A stretch of DNA of 64,000 nt from Breviolum minutum Mf 1.05b.01 (GCA_000507305.1 DF239087.1:217234-281233), one strand, 5' to 3'; shown: positions 1 through 10,440, counted from the stretch's first letter. Numbers and translations are program-made. The notes: generated by a model from the sequence alone, not told the origin.

Positions 1-210
1 TGTAGTACAGGGTAGTACTGGAGTAGTACTTTGTAGCACAGAGTAGAACTGTGTAGTACAAGTTAGTACTGGAGTAGTACTTTGTAGTACAAGTTAGTAC
101 TGGAGTAGTACTTTGTAGTACAGGGTAGTACTGGAGTAGTACTCTGTAGAACAGGGTAGTACTTGAGTAGTACTTTGTAGTACAGAGTAGTACTGGAGTA
201 GTACAGCTCA
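1..210. repeat. ~31-bp tandem satellite
   Basis: Tandem units built on TGTAGTACAGGGTAGTACTG followed by GAGTAGTACTT, about seven copies with point differences, starting at the window edge so the true length is unknown. From 210 to 340 it passes into degenerate CATCAC/CATGAC-rich DNA. Confidence 0.9.
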
Positions 211-349
211 TCACCATGACATCGCATTGCATCACGTGACATGACACAACACCAGCCATCACATCGCATGACGTGACCATCACATGACCTGACCCCGCGA
301 CAGACATCAAGACATCAAAACACTTCACTTCAAAGCACAAAACATCACC

Positions 350-520
350 ACCATGGAACGGCAGAAGGCTCGTTCACAGCAAAGAAATGATTTGGGCATC
401 GCGCTGGTCGGTCGCCTTGCGCACATTCTATAGGCAAATTCTGTTTGTGCTATATAGTTCTTTTCCTTTTGAAAACTTCCGCCCCCGGCTTGTCCGGGCA
501 CTACTGGTATACCTTAAGTT
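350..520 (-). CDS. Coding exon, unrecognised protein (copy 1)
   Basis: On the minus strand one frame stays open from about 520 down to 350, reading PGQAGGGSFQKEKNYIA then QTEFAYRMCARRP and on into SAMPKSFLCCERAF. Composition is protein-like and no family is recognised. The part above 411 lies in a tandem duplication, so it recurs at 1464-1573, where it is cut by the N at 1462. Splice sites were not fixed. Its upstream partner is probably the exon at 1311-1420 or 2364-2473. Confidence 0.45.
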
Positions 521-885
521 AAAAAACAAAAAGCGTGTGTGAATTTTGCAAAGGTGGAAACTCTGGAGTCTCTAAGTGGCTGACAGATGGTGCTGTGCTG
601 TCGTTTGTGTGTTTTTGCAAATATGTTACTGTCATTTGAAGTGTTGTGATGAGAAATATTCATATGTCAAGAAAGCTTCAAGATACACTTATATAAATTT
701 AACAATAAGAATTTTGAAATGTCAAGTCAATTGGAGGACATCTTTGCACTTGACCTACATGGATACTCGAAATATATTGTGCCGCTGCCGGTGCTGTATC
801 TCCCTGGTATCTCCCGTACCAAAAGGTGGGCATGGAACATTTCTGGGGTGAATACCGAAAGGAACATACCTGTTATCCCAGATAC

Positions 886-1000
886 TACTGTTGCTGGAAG
901 AAATCCTGTACCAGTTCAAGTTGGCAGTTCATCCCATTATTTACCGGGTTTTATAATTATACATCACAGGTGGTTAGCCGGATTTCTTCCATCAACAGTA
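886..1000. mobile_element. Family A MITE (GTTGATGG type), in duplication copy 1
   Basis: Left end TACTGTTGCTGGAAGAAATC pairs with right end GATTTCTTCCATCAACAGTA. The internal motif CCAGTT...GTTGG..GTT.ATCCCATTATTTAC is shared with the other family A copies. About 115 bp with no coding capacity. Confidence 0.75.
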
Positions 1001-1310
1001 TTATCCCAATTTGTGGTTTGGGTCTTATGACATGTAGACAGTCTACATCTAACCAGTGATCCAATCATCATTGATGCTATCCTTCCTTGCTGAATCTAGC
1101 AGCCTTGACTTTTTTTCGGTGAGGCCATAGCGCCAGACCAGTCTTTCTCATAGCTTCTTGTAATCCCTGAAATACGAAACGTCCCATTTCCCTTACGTTT
1201 CACTACCATTTGGGGGCCCAGGTGCTGGTGAGGTCGCTATAATGTGATCAGATCGTTAGTCCAAAAACATCTACCATAAACCCCTCATGATCATGTCATG
1301 ACTGTTTTTG

Positions 1311-1420
1311 CTCCCCTTGAACGCCCGCCTGCTGCAGCAGCGGCTTGATTCCTGCCGAGTTCACAGAGGAATCATGGAAAGCCTGCGGTTGGTTTGTACC
1401 AGTAGGGCCCCTCAAATTTG
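1311..1420 (-). CDS. Coding exon, unrecognised protein (copy 1 of duplicated exon)
   Basis: The minus-strand frame reads GTNQPQAFHDSSVNSAG then IKPLLQQAGVQGEQKQ. It is Gln-rich, protein-like and has no recognised family. The same exon recurs at 2364-2473. The reading ends near TCATGACATGATCATG. It is likely the exon upstream of the one at 350-520. Confidence 0.45.
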
Positions 1421-1461
1421 AAACCCAAAATTGGCAAAAGAATAAATACACCCCCTGAAAA

Positions 1462-1462
1462 N
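1462..1462. other. Single ambiguous base at duplication junction
   Basis: The only N in the window. It sits exactly where copy 1 of the duplication stops inside a family D element and copy 2 restarts, as expected of an assembly join. Confidence 0.95.
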
Positions 1463-1938
1463 GGTCGCCTTGCGCACATTCTATAGGCAAATTCTGTTTG
1501 TGCTATATAGTTCTTTTCCTTTTGAAAACTTCCGCCCCCGGCTTGTCCGGGCACTACTGGTATACCTTAAGTTAAAAAACAAAAAGCGTGTGTGAATTTT
1601 GCAAAGGTGGAAACTCTGGAGTCTCTAAGTGGCTGACAGATGGTGCTGTGCTGTCGTTTGTGTGTTTTTGCAAATATGTTACTGTCATTTGAAGTGTTGT
1701 GATGAGAAATATTCATATGTCAAGAAAGCTTCAAGATACACTTATATAAATTTAACAATAAGAATTTTGAAATGTCAAGTCAATTGGAGGACATCTTTGC
1801 ACTTGACCTACATGGATACTCGAAATATATTGTGCCGCTGCCGGTGCTGTATCTCCCTGGTATCTCCCGTACCAAAAGGTGGGCATGGAACATTTCTGGG
1901 GTGAATACCGAAAGGAACATACCTGTTATCCCAGATAC

Positions 1939-2053
1939 TACTGTTGCTGGAAGAAATCCTGTACCAGTTCAAGTTGGCAGTTCATCCCATTATTTACCGG
2001 GTTTTATAATTATACATCACAGGTGGTTAGCCGGATTTCTTCCATCAACAGTA
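1939..2053. mobile_element. Family A MITE, in duplication copy 2
   Basis: Same element as 886-1000, duplicated with its surroundings. Confidence 0.75.
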
Positions 2054-2363
2054 TTATCCCAATTTGTGGTTTGGGTCTTATGACATGTAGACAGTCTACA
2101 TCTAACCAGTGATCCAATCATCATTGATGCTATCCTTCCTTGCTGAATCTAGCAGCCTTGACTTTTTTTCGGTGAGGCCATAGCGCCAGACCAGTCTTTC
2201 TCATAGCTTCTTGTAATCCCTGAAATACGAAACGTCCCATTTCCCTTACGTTTCACTACCATTTGGGGGCCCAGGTGCTGGTGAGGTCGCTATAATGTGA
2301 TCAGATCGTTAGTCCAAAAACATCTACCATAAACCCCTCATGATCATGTCATGACTGTTTTTG

Positions 2364-2473
2364 CTCCCCTTGAACGCCCGCCTGCTGCAGCAGCGGCTTG
2401 ATTCCTGCCGAGTTCACAGAGGAATCATGGAAAGCCTGCGGTTGGTTTGTACCAGTAGGGCCCCTCAAATTTG
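2364..2473 (-). CDS. Coding exon, unrecognised protein (copy 2 of duplicated exon)
   Basis: Same minus-strand frame as 1311-1420. In the unduplicated arrangement this copy would be followed downstream by the exon at 350-520, with a family A element in the intron. Confidence 0.45.
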
Positions 2474-2499
2474 AAACCCAAAATTGGCAAAAGAATAAA

Positions 2500-2605
2500 T
2501 ACACCCCTGAAAACTAACATGTCCCCTAAAAAGGGACTATTTTAGTAGGGAATACATCTTCCAACCATTGATTTTCAGGGGACATGTTAGTTTTCAGGGG
2601 GGTAA
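2500..2605. mobile_element. Family D MITE, intact
   Basis: ACACCCCTGAAAACTAACAT at the left pairs with ATGTTAGTTTTCAGGGG at the right, giving a nearly complete hairpin. The duplication breakpoint of copy 1 lies in the left arm of this same element. Confidence 0.8.
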
Positions 2606-2859
2606 TTACAAAATACCACCTGACAACAGGCGTAGAACTTCAAAAATCATGGCCTTTCCGCCTTCTAAAACTGCCTTTTTTCTTTAAAGCTTCAGATTGA
2701 AAAACCATTCAACCTTAAGGTTGCAACCTTCAACCTTCGGGTTCCTCAGGTTCCAGCTGAACCCAAAAAAACTCATCCAAAAACGAATCGAATCGTCGTA
2801 TCAACAACCTATTGGCTTTTCTGAACAAAGGATTGATCAACCGCTGCTTTATCGATGGT

Positions 2860-2970
2860 TTTTTTTTCCGAAACCGTTTTTTGTTGAACACTCCGCTGTC
2901 TTTCGGTGTCCTCATCTCCTCAGCAAGTAATGCAGCTGTCTGGGTGCCGGTTCCAAGGAGTCGGGATGTT
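2860..2970 (-). CDS. Possible coding exon, unrecognised
   Basis: The minus-strand frame reads GTQTAALLAEEMRTPKDSGV followed by FNKKRFRKK. A plausible acceptor is GGCACCCAG before ACAGCTGC. No family is recognised and the donor is not fixed. Confidence 0.35.
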
Positions 2971-3419
2971 TTTGTAACGGAACCCACCGGGTGCTTTCCA
3001 CAAAGAAACATCATGGAATCCATCTAAGGTGGTCGTCAAAACATCCCGCGATGACCCGCGAGAGTTTCTGGGATAGAAACAAAACAAATCGAGCTGCTGG
3101 GGAAATGAATGGGCGATGGGAAAAAACCTTTCAGTTCACTGGTTCGATTTTTTTGCGAGTCTTTCTTTTCACATGTCACACTCCTGGAGTAGATAAAAGA
3201 TAAAACACCCTTCAAATTCAATTGCGATTCAGTTTCATTTTGGACACACTTCAATTCTACCATTAGCTTTACATGGTCGCCTCACTATTTCTCGTTTTTG
3301 TTGATATGCAAATGGAAAGTATGTATTCATAAATTCCAAAACCCAACTTTCGAAGACCTTTTCCGAAGGGAAAATCCCGAAAACTGGCAACACAGGGGAC
3401 TTCATCATTCAGGAACCAA

Positions 3420-3441
3420 CGACCCAACAACGACAATAACG

Positions 3442-3477
<36 letters not shown>

Positions 3478-3518
3478 CCAACAACAAGGACAACGACAAC
3501 GACAACGACAACGACAAC

Positions 3519-3551
<33 letters not shown>

Positions 3552-3552
3552 G

Positions 3553-3622
<70 letters not shown>

Positions 3623-3624
3623 CG
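3420..3624. repeat. (CAA)n / (CAACGA)n microsatellite
   Basis: About 200 bp of CAA triplets with interspersed CGA and GGA. All frames are open, so the Gln, Thr, Asn, Leu and Val runs translated from it are not evidence of a gene. Confidence 0.95.
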
Positions 3625-3698
3625 CCTCGTTGAGTGTGCTGGTCGTTTCCTGAGGCTGGTTGGAAAAAAACAACAACACTTGAATCAATCAAGTTTCC

Positions 3699-3821
3699 TG
3701 GTTCCCTTAATAGGTAGGAAGCATATAACCCCCCAGAAGGCAATATATAAGTGGTATATAAGTGGTCTATACTGCCAATTGGGTGATTATATATCACATA
3801 CCACCTATTAAGGGAACCAGA
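3699..3821. mobile_element. Family G MITE
   Basis: GGTTCCCTTAATAGGTAGGA at the left pairs with CCTATTAAGGGAACC at the right. The inner part holds two ATATAAGTGGT units and a CAATTGGGTGATTATAT arm. A close copy is at 7782-7893. Confidence 0.8.
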
Positions 3822-4349
3822 AACAGCTATGTATTGATTTAGCACTTCAGCTACACATGGTGAGGGATATGATAAGTTGTACCAGTTGTACGACATTCCT
3901 ATCATGTACGATCCCACTTGGATACCAAAAATGATTCATGTCTTTTGTTCTGCTACTGTAATGCTTTCCACCCTAGGACCAGAGCAAGGCATATCTTGTC
4001 TTCTGCTGATTACAATCCTATACCATTGGAATCACGCGCAAAATGTAAGGACCCTTGGGAGATTGACTACTGTACCCCAATCATGTCTGTATATATTTTC
4101 TTGCAATCTACTTATATACTACATACCAACCAATATACCGATATGTAATGTACTACTAACATCTACTAGCTACATATGAACATATGACAAATGTGTAGGT
4201 CAACAAAAAGGGATTATCTTCAGGGAATTCGGAACAGCTAGGTGCTGCAAGGCTACCTTTGGAAGGTTTTTCGAATTGATAAGAAGAATCCCAGATGCTA
4301 TGCTAGTTTCAGGGAGGGCAGATATGCTCTTCCCCTTGAAAAAAGAAAC

Positions 4350-4564
4350 ATCCACGCTACGACAAGACTCCGTGATTGTTGTTGCTGTCATTGTTGTCAA
4401 TGTGCTCGTCATACTGACAGATGTCACACTTACAGATGTTGTTGTCAGACTGGTCTTGGTCTGCGATGTCGTTGTGTCGGTGTGAGTTTGGGTGACCCGT
4501 GTAGTCGTGACCATCACATAGTCCCAGGAAGGCAAAACGGAAGGGCCTCGGATATCAATGAGGA
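4350..4564 (-). CDS. Thr/Ser-rich linker exon, secreted-protein type
   Basis: The exon follows an acceptor (CTCATGTGCAG) at 4566-4565. It reads VLIDIRGPSVLPSWDYV and then a long run of Thr and Ser with regular Val and Met (VTTTRVTQTHTDTTTSQTK, TSVSVTSVSMTSTLTTM). Such TTT-V-T linkers are common in dinoflagellate extracellular proteins and are probably O-glycosylated stalks. The codons vary, so this is not a simple microsatellite. It lies downstream of the thaumatin-like exon at 5905-5993 on the same strand and may belong to that gene (inference). The 3' boundary near 4350 is uncertain. Confidence 0.55.
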
Positions 4565-4989
4565 CTGCACATGAGAAGGCGCAGGGTCAGGCACACTCCA
4601 TCCCACCATGAGGTTTTGGAAATTCATCAAGTTCCATGTTCAAGTCAAGCGGGGGGATTTCACCATTTACATTTAACAGAGACTCCAACGGTTCTACACA
4701 CCTTTCTGATAATAGAATTAGCAGATTTCCAACTTCCGACTAACAAGATATGGTGGTGCACCAATGCCACTCACTGAAACTAGTACTAGGATGTCTTGTT
4801 GGAAGTTTGTAAATCGTTAGCAACACAGAAAAATGACTCATGACTTCCCCTTTGGTGAACTTACATAACAATTGAAATTGAGATCCCCAATTGAAAATAC
4901 ATCTTCATTGATGCTTTATTTTCTGGCCTTAGCCACTGCTATGTATATCGGGTGATTTCTCACCACTGCTCCATAACCTTGGGTAAAAA

Positions 4990-5140
4990 AAGTGTAAATC
5001 TGTAGGACCCAAGCCACTTGCTGGACATTTCACAAGATAAACAACAAGGTAGAAGGATGTTCCACTAGGCTCAAACGTCGAAATCATCACCACTCGAAAC
5101 AATCCAGATGACCCGAAAGCCATCAATCCGAGAACTGAAC
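4990..5140 (-). CDS. Possible coding exon, hydrophobic
   Basis: After a possible acceptor (TTTAGCTGTTCAG) the minus strand reads VLGLMAFGSSGLFRVVM then ISTFEPSGTSFYLVVYLVK. The second part could be a membrane segment. No family is recognised. Confidence 0.35.
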
Positions 5141-5904
5141 AGCTAAATGACCCGAAAACAAACATGGCAATGGAAAATCGTCACTTTTAATAGGAGATAC
5201 ATCTTTAAAGTGTTTGTTAGTTTTAGGGATCAACACAAAAGTCGCAAAAATAAAATGAGAACCGAAATTATCTGAACCAAAAGTTCATTGACTCGTTGTG
5301 TTTCCAGCCCTTCATTTTTTCGTTTCGGTGTGGTTTTCCCCCCAAAATGACGTTTCCGGCACATCTTTGACCCCCATCAACGTGGGCGGAAGGGACATGG
5401 AACCCACGACTTCTATCATGACCACAACGTATCCGAAAGTTGATAGCTTGGAAGCTTCCACAACATGGATACCTGGAACCCTAAACAAACCGTTTTCTAA
5501 TGGATGGATGGAAATGGTGATTTTCCAACCCATTTCCCTATGTAAAGATTTGGTGAACATCATCCACTTGAAACAACCATTTTTTACATGGATGTTTCAG
5601 GTGTCAGGTACCCAAAATGTGTTCAAACTGGGGAAATCCGGTGGTCTCCCGGCTACACGAAATACCTATGAAAAGCCTATGAGGTTCACTTCCAGCTCCC
5701 AGGTTTTGCACCCCTCCCGGGGTGTATTTTTGCCACCATACCATGGTGCAGTTGCCAGGAGCTTCCAGAAATATCTGTTAAATGTTCTTTTCAAAGAGCT
5801 GTTCCTTTCCGCGTTATGTTGTTTTGATTTCCAAAAATGAAGGTGGAAATCATGTTTCAAATTTAAAAAATCTGGATGTTGAAACTTTTAACATCAGCTA
5901 AGAA

Positions 5905-5993
5905 ACAAAAGAACTCCAGTTGGTAGTAAGAGTCAGCTGAACATTGCAACAAGCCCATGGCGTCATCGTAGCAGTAGGCATACACCCCTGGAC
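5905..5993 (-). CDS. Thaumatin-like domain, C-terminal exon
   Basis: The acceptor is TTTCTCAG at 5995-5994, and the next frame reads PGVYAYCYDDAMGLLQC then SADSYYQLEFFC. The pattern YAYxYDD, seven or so residues, C, four residues, DxY, then FxC matches the closing segment of thaumatin-like and related beta-1,3-glucan-binding or GH64-type folds, where it forms the last strands and disulfides. This suggests a secreted, cysteine-rich carbohydrate-active or defence-type protein. Only the C-terminal piece is recognised. Exons at 4350-4564 (downstream) and 6740-6830 (upstream) lie on the same strand and may belong to the gene. The donor is unresolved. Confidence 0.6.
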
Positions 5994-6478
5994 CTGAGAA
6001 ATTCTCGATGTTTTTTCAGCTCATTTCTCATCTACTGAAAAAGATGATCACATTGGCGCACGAATCTGTGGCAAAACGTATTCCTCGCACCCACCCACCG
6101 AAATTTAACATTCAGCCTGAAAATCATGACTTATCCACTTCAGGTTGGTAGCTCGCCAGCTAACAAGATGTCAATTTCAAAAGGAAGATGCTCCATCTTC
6201 CAACCGACCCCCCGGAAGCCAGAGAGTCTAGCTATCTTTCAGTCCCATCAATTTTCAGGTGTTGTTAAAGCTGTTAAAACATCAGGACATGTCACGGCAA
6301 CGGCATTGCCTTCGGTGTAGCTCCCGCAACCATTCGCTGCAAAACTTTCTCACAGGTTGGCTTATCTAAGATATGCCAGGATCTGAAAGTAATTGGAAAA
6401 AATATCACACCACATTATTGCAAGTAAACAAAAATCCAGCAAAAAAAAACTGTACGTGTCTTTCGCGTTGTTTTTTCA

Positions 6479-6600
6479 ATACACCCCCTACAACTAACAG
6501 CTCGCAACTGCGAGCTGTAAGCCTTCGGAACAGGAAGGCTAAGGATCGTCTTCCAACCATGCATTTATCAGGTGCAATTCGTTAGTTTCAGGGAGGCTTA
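6479..6600. mobile_element. Family D MITE
   Basis: ACACCCCCTACAACTAACAG at the left against GTTAGTTTCAGGGAGG at the right, with the CATCTTCCAACCATGCATTT-type core shared by family D. Confidence 0.65.
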
Positions 6601-6739
6601 ATATGCTTAATCCACTAAAAGGGTTCCAATCTGCTTTTCAACAAGCTCGATGGGCCCACGATTTCACCCACTTTGTGTTCCCTAAAAGTGGCACCAACAT
6701 CAAGGGTAACCTTCCAACCGCCAAGCATTTGAATAAAGG

Positions 6740-6830
6740 TTAGCCAAACGGTCAAGGAACAATAGCGGTGCACGGCCTCGACGTATTTAGTCCTTGGAAT
6801 GCTGTGGTGTGACTCGGAATGGCTGAGTCA
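6740..6830 (-). CDS. Possible coding exon
   Basis: The minus-strand frame reads SIPRTKYVEAVHRYCSLTVW, with candidate acceptors TGACTCAG and CCACAG just upstream. It could be an upstream exon of the thaumatin-like gene, but there is no direct support. Confidence 0.3.
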
Positions 6831-7149
6831 CACAGATACCTCAAATAGCTGTATTCAATAAGGTGATATACTGATATACCACTCCTGTAAACTCCATCAT
6901 TTTGGGGAAATTTCCGGAGTGTATTTTTGATATGTGAGCAAAAAGTTGTCTTTTCTTATGTGTATGGATACATTAATGTGCATCTGACATGTAGATCTGT
7001 ATATGTGCATTACATTCATACATATGTAATGTTACAATTATAAATGATGATACAACCTGTGCGGACTTTTTTCAACGTTCCAAACGCCGATTTCACGGAA
7101 CTGACCACCGTAAACGCAAACTCCTTTTTTTTACCACGGGCAATTCTCA

Positions 7150-7252
7150 ATTGAGGCCATTCTCTGGGCCTTTTAACCTAGGCCGACTCAATAGGCACAA
7201 ACAACTCATGGCCACTGCAATCATCTTCCGTCGAACATCCGCACAACCTGAA
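7150..7252 (-). CDS. Possible Cys-rich exon
   Basis: A strong accept site (ten T, then CAG) precedes a frame reading CGCSTEDDCSGHELFVPIES before a TAG; a second frame reads RKMIAVAMSCLCLLSRPR. It could be an upstream exon of the thaumatin-like gene. Confidence 0.35.
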
Positions 7253-7315
7253 AAAAAAAAACGCTGTTGGCAATGAAGCAACAAAGATGGGGGAAAATGT
7301 TCAGCTCCCTTCAAA

Positions 7316-7425
7316 ATGGGTGTTTCCGAAAATAGTGGGTTTTCCCCCCAAATCATCCATTTTAATAGGGTGTTCCAATATAAACCATCCATTTTGGGGT
7401 ACCCCTATTTTTGGAAACACCCAAA
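7316..7425. mobile_element. Family F MITE (GGTGTTTCC palindrome)
   Basis: GGGTGTTTCCGAAAATAGTG at the left pairs with ATTTTTGGAAACACCC at the right, and an inner palindrome CATCCATTTTAATAGG / AACCATCCATTTTGGGG is nested inside. Copies at 13304-13410 and 24846-24955. Confidence 0.85.
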
Positions 7426-7781
7426 TAGGTGCTTCTTTTTGGTATGATATTCCGACTACACATATCACCTGATTTGCCCTGATTTGCCGATTTGCCAAAA
7501 GCAGCAGAAATCCATCGAAAAATTGTTCAGGCCATTTTCCTGAAACACTTTCAGAACAGAACATGTTTTTTTCAGGTAACTATGGGGTGTTGCATGGATA
7601 ATATGCACGCCACCTCGTAGTTTATCCAGAAAAAAACCCATGTAGATTGTTTCCTTAGAAACGCTCCTCAAGGCGTTTCTCCCAAATTGGGAACTCGACT
7701 TGGCTGAGGCCAACACTTGCAGGGAGATCATTTTCAGAATAATTTTTGGTTGAATGTTGTTTCTGGTTCGCATAAAAGGTG

Positions 7782-7893
7782 GTAGGTAGCATATAACCCC
7801 CCAGAAGGCAATATATAAGTGGTACATATAAGTGGTATATATTGCCAATTGGGTGATTATATGCTACCGATCCCACCTATCAAACGGAAGCAG
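7782..7893. mobile_element. Family G MITE
   Basis: GGTGGTAGGTAGCATATAAC at the left pairs with TATATGCTACCGATCCCACC at the right. The core CCCCCAGAAGGCAATATAT matches 3699-3821. Confidence 0.8.
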
Positions 7894-8005
7894 GAAACTC
7901 CATTATGATCCGTGATTTTTGTCCAACACTTCTTGGCTATGAGGTTCGGCATGAACTTGAGATACCTTTTTCCCAAAAAAAAATCTGGAGATAGACCCAA
8001 AAATC

Positions 8006-8114
8006 AGACTACCCTGTGATTTGGAAGATTCTGGTGCTCCAAATCGCTCCCCAATTAGTAGGGAAATAGATCACCCCTAGCTCCGTTCATCGCTCCCCCA
8101 ATATCACAGCCTAG
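8006..8114. mobile_element. Family I MITE (CTACCCTGTGAT)
   Basis: Starts ACTACCCTGTGATTTGGAAG and ends CAATATCACAGCC. Near-identical to 55249-55350, including the core GATTCTGGTGCTCCAAATCG. Confidence 0.85.
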
Positions 8115-8351
8115 CAGAGAGTTTGACCCCTTGGATTCAATAAGGCCAAGAAATTGCCGTCGATTCATGGTTGATTCGATTCCGTTCGGTGCGCTTGAAA
8201 AAAACTCACCAGGGGGTATCTACCGGTGAAACAACCCGAAATGGAAACAAATAGTTTTTTCAAACTGAAAATGTTGCGCAATTTTGGTTGGAATTTGAAA
8301 CTAACGAAACCTTCCAAATCTTTCGAGTAAAAAGAGTGACGGAAACACTTG

Positions 8352-8448
8352 TTTCACCCAAACCGGCGCCTGGCGTCTGGCATCTGGTTCACTAAGTTCG
8401 GCTTTTAGGTAAGTTTGGTTTTTAGAACCCTCAAAATGAAGGAGCCTG
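8352..8448 (-). CDS. Coding exon, unrecognised
   Basis: Acceptor TTTTTTGCAG then GCTCC; the frame reads LLHFEGSKNQTYLKAELSE and PDARRQAPVWVKQ. Charged and protein-like. The donor is not fixed. A family C element (8464-8563) lies directly upstream, so the intron before this exon is largely that element. Confidence 0.5.
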
Positions 8449-8463
8449 CAAAAAAAGGTACAG

Positions 8464-8563
8464 TACCCTCGTAGTAAACTAACAAATCGCCCCAACTTTC
8501 CAAAGGAAATATACAGCAAACTTGACGGGTTTTCCAAAGCGATGTGTTAGTTTACAGGAGTAT
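8464..8563. mobile_element. Family C MITE
   Basis: GTACCCTCGTAGTAAACTAA at the left pairs with GTTAGTTTACAGGAGTAT at the right. It sits about 15 bases upstream of the acceptor of the minus-strand exon at 8352-8448. Confidence 0.8.
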
Positions 8564-8824
8564 ATAGGTAGCCCCATTCAGAAGTCCATGACTCCCATTG
8601 CCTAATATGTTTTCTGAGATATTCTAGGACACTTGATCTCAATCCAATCAATCCAATACCATACCACCAGTTGATATTTAGAAAATATCCATAATATACC
8701 TATGATTTGCAGGGTTTTTGTTCATGGATTTCAGGTGATGCCACCATGAACAAGGTAATGATTCCCATTCCATTTTTGTTTTTTTCAGGCGTAGTTTTTT
8801 CGCCGAACTTCACGCATGGCGAAA

Positions 8825-8893
8825 TCACCACGTCGTCCCGTCGAGGCACTTCTTATTGAACTTGTTCTTCTTGCCTGAAGCCACCTTTTTCTG
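8825..8893 (-). CDS. C-terminal exon with stop, Lys-rich tail
   Basis: An acceptor (TGATCAGCAG) is followed by KKVASGKKNKFNKKCLDGTTW and TGA at 8827-8825. A short basic tail ending a protein; family unknown. The exon at about 9335-9460 is a likely upstream part of the same gene. The sequence above 8893 is a family N element. Confidence 0.45.
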   Translation of the reverse strand, partial: QKKVASGKKNKFNKKCLDGTTW

Positions 8894-8904
8894 CTGATCA
8901 TAGG

Positions 8905-9007
8905 GAAAATGGTGGGAAAACCGTTGGGATGGTGGCCCCTTAATAATCAACCACATACACACCTTGCCCTTTTAAAGGGCTGGAACAGGGGGGGTTAAAC
9001 AGCTAGG
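8905..9007. mobile_element. Family N repeat
   Basis: AGGGAAAATGGTGGGAAAAC...GGGATGG.GGCCCC at the left; the right half AAAGGGCTGGAACAGGGG...TTAAACAGC is shared, in another order, with 17922-18020 and partly with 19653-19740. Confidence 0.5.
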
Positions 9008-9334
9008 GTACCATCCTTTCCCTATGAGCTGACGACAACTGACTCAAAGTCAACGTGCAAAGAAAAAAAAACGACGACTCGGCTTTTTCCCACAATGTGT
9101 TTTTTATCATTTCTGGCGGTCTGACGGAAAATTCCCAAACAACAAAAGTACAGTTCATACTTCCCCTCAAGTATCTTGTAAATAAAACAAAAATTAACCC
9201 CAAAGCTTCTTTCTTTTCTGCTGGAAATACAAACAAAAAAAAACTTCACACCACAACTCCCCCCCTCGCACGGCAACGACTCAACTTCCTCAAACCTTTC
9301 AAAAAACGACTGTCCGACGTCGGTTCCTCCATCC

Positions 9335-9430
9335 CATGCCCCACCTGTTGTCGTAGTAGTCGTAGATCAAGAAGTTGAATACCAAATTTGATGGAACTGC
9401 AATGAGTTTCCGCCTCTTTTCCCCAACCTG
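9335..9430 (-). CDS. Coding exon, unrecognised
   Basis: CAG then GTTGGGGAAAAGAGG opens a frame reading EKRRKLIAVPSNLVFNFLI then YDYYDNR, with a candidate donor at GACAACAG|GTGGGG. Aromatic-rich; no family recognised. Confidence 0.5.
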
Positions 9431-10149
9431 TACCAAACCAAGGGGCTTCCAACCAAGCTGTTGCTAAGGCCTTGTCCTTGGGGGATGAGGGTTAGCCGGG
9501 CTTTGGGTTTTTGGAGGATTTTTTAAGGAGTCGTTGGTTGGTTCAGAATGAAAGGCAAAAATTGGGAACACTGGATGAAATGATCTGTTGATAAAATGAA
9601 TTTGTGGTGAAATAATCAAACTGTGAACAATACATGTAAAGAAATGAATTATATTAAGGACTAAATTCAACTACTGTAGAACTTCATAATCCTTGTCCTT
9701 GACCCTAAATTCCAACCAAACATCTCAGCCTGGCTTTTGTTGAGAGGTTTTCACAGATTCTGCGAGTTCATTCCCGGGTGAAATCAGTCAGGGTGAAGTT
9801 CCAACTTGACAAGCCAAACTTCCCAATGTTACAGGCTTCAAGCCATGACAAATCACCCCTTCCGAAGGGGGAAAACAATAAATATCTATTGCCTCAAAAT
9901 AAACAGAGTGACAATTGCTGTTTAAAAGCTTTTCCCAAAGCCAACCTGGAAAAATGTTCATCTTTCTGGAGCCCCTCAAAGCCTGAAACGATCGGGTTTT
10001 CCTGAAAAAGATTTGGCAAAGGGGCCCCAATACAACTTTGTTTCACATAGATTCTTCTGTTTTCTAAATATGTAACCGCTACAGAAGGGCAGCATGATGA
10101 TAGTCTAGTGGGTTCAACCGCAAACCAAAAAAAAATGCGCCCAAAAAAA

Positions 10150-10255
10150 CCCAAGGAATCCCGCCTTGTTGCTGCTCCACGCACCTTTTCGGGCCACGGA
10201 GCCTTAGGTGGATCGGATCCCCAGGCCTGCCGTGGAGGTTCCTTGAGGTACGTTG
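10150..10255 (-). CDS. Possible coding exon (frame unresolved)
   Basis: GC-richer than its surroundings. Two minus-strand frames are open: STYLKEPPRQAWGSDPPKAP and RTSRNLHGRPGDPIHLRLRG. No family recognised. Confidence 0.3.
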
Positions 10256-10349
10256 AGATCTACCAAAAAAAAACACGTGAACGTTCGGCTTCCTTTTTTG
10301 GGGGGGTGCAAAACAGGCCTATTTGACAGGGGGTGAGATTGTTAGTTTT

Positions 10350-10440
10350 TAGGATATACCCCCGAAAAATAACAAATGTCACCTTGAAAAGGGACCATTT
10401 CGAATGCAAAATCATCTTCCGACCAGCATTTTTGAAAGTT
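10350..10440. mobile_element. Family D MITE, diverged
   Basis: ATACCCCCGAAAAATAACAA at the left, ATCATCTTCCGACCAGCATT core and AAAGTTGTC at the right; lower similarity than other copies. Confidence 0.45.

Larger units (their letters stand above)
411..1463. repeat. Direct tandem duplication, copy 1
   Basis: Begins GGTCGCCTTGCGCACATT and is repeated from 1464 at an offset of 1,053 bases; I saw no differences where I compared the copies. It ends inside a truncated family D element (ACACCCCCTGAAAA) just before a single N at 1462. It contains a family A element and two coding exons. Confidence 0.9.
1464..2516. repeat. Direct tandem duplication, copy 2
   Basis: Second copy of 411-1463. Unlike copy 1 it runs on into the intact family D element at 2500-2605, so copy 2 keeps the natural right flank while copy 1 keeps the natural left flank. 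Confidence 0.9.

Noticed and set aside
576-2112. Repeated plus-strand frames of 77-103 residues
   Set aside because: They overlap a family A element and are identical only because the DNA is duplicated; the minus-strand exons look more like protein.
3269-3917. Long open frames of 111-170 residues over the CAA tract
   Set aside because: They consist of homopolymers (Leu, Val, Thr) from a microsatellite that is open in every frame.
5298-5840. 180-residue plus-strand frame
   Set aside because: Low-complexity, with inverted-repeat DNA in the middle (5465-5605) and no splice or domain support.
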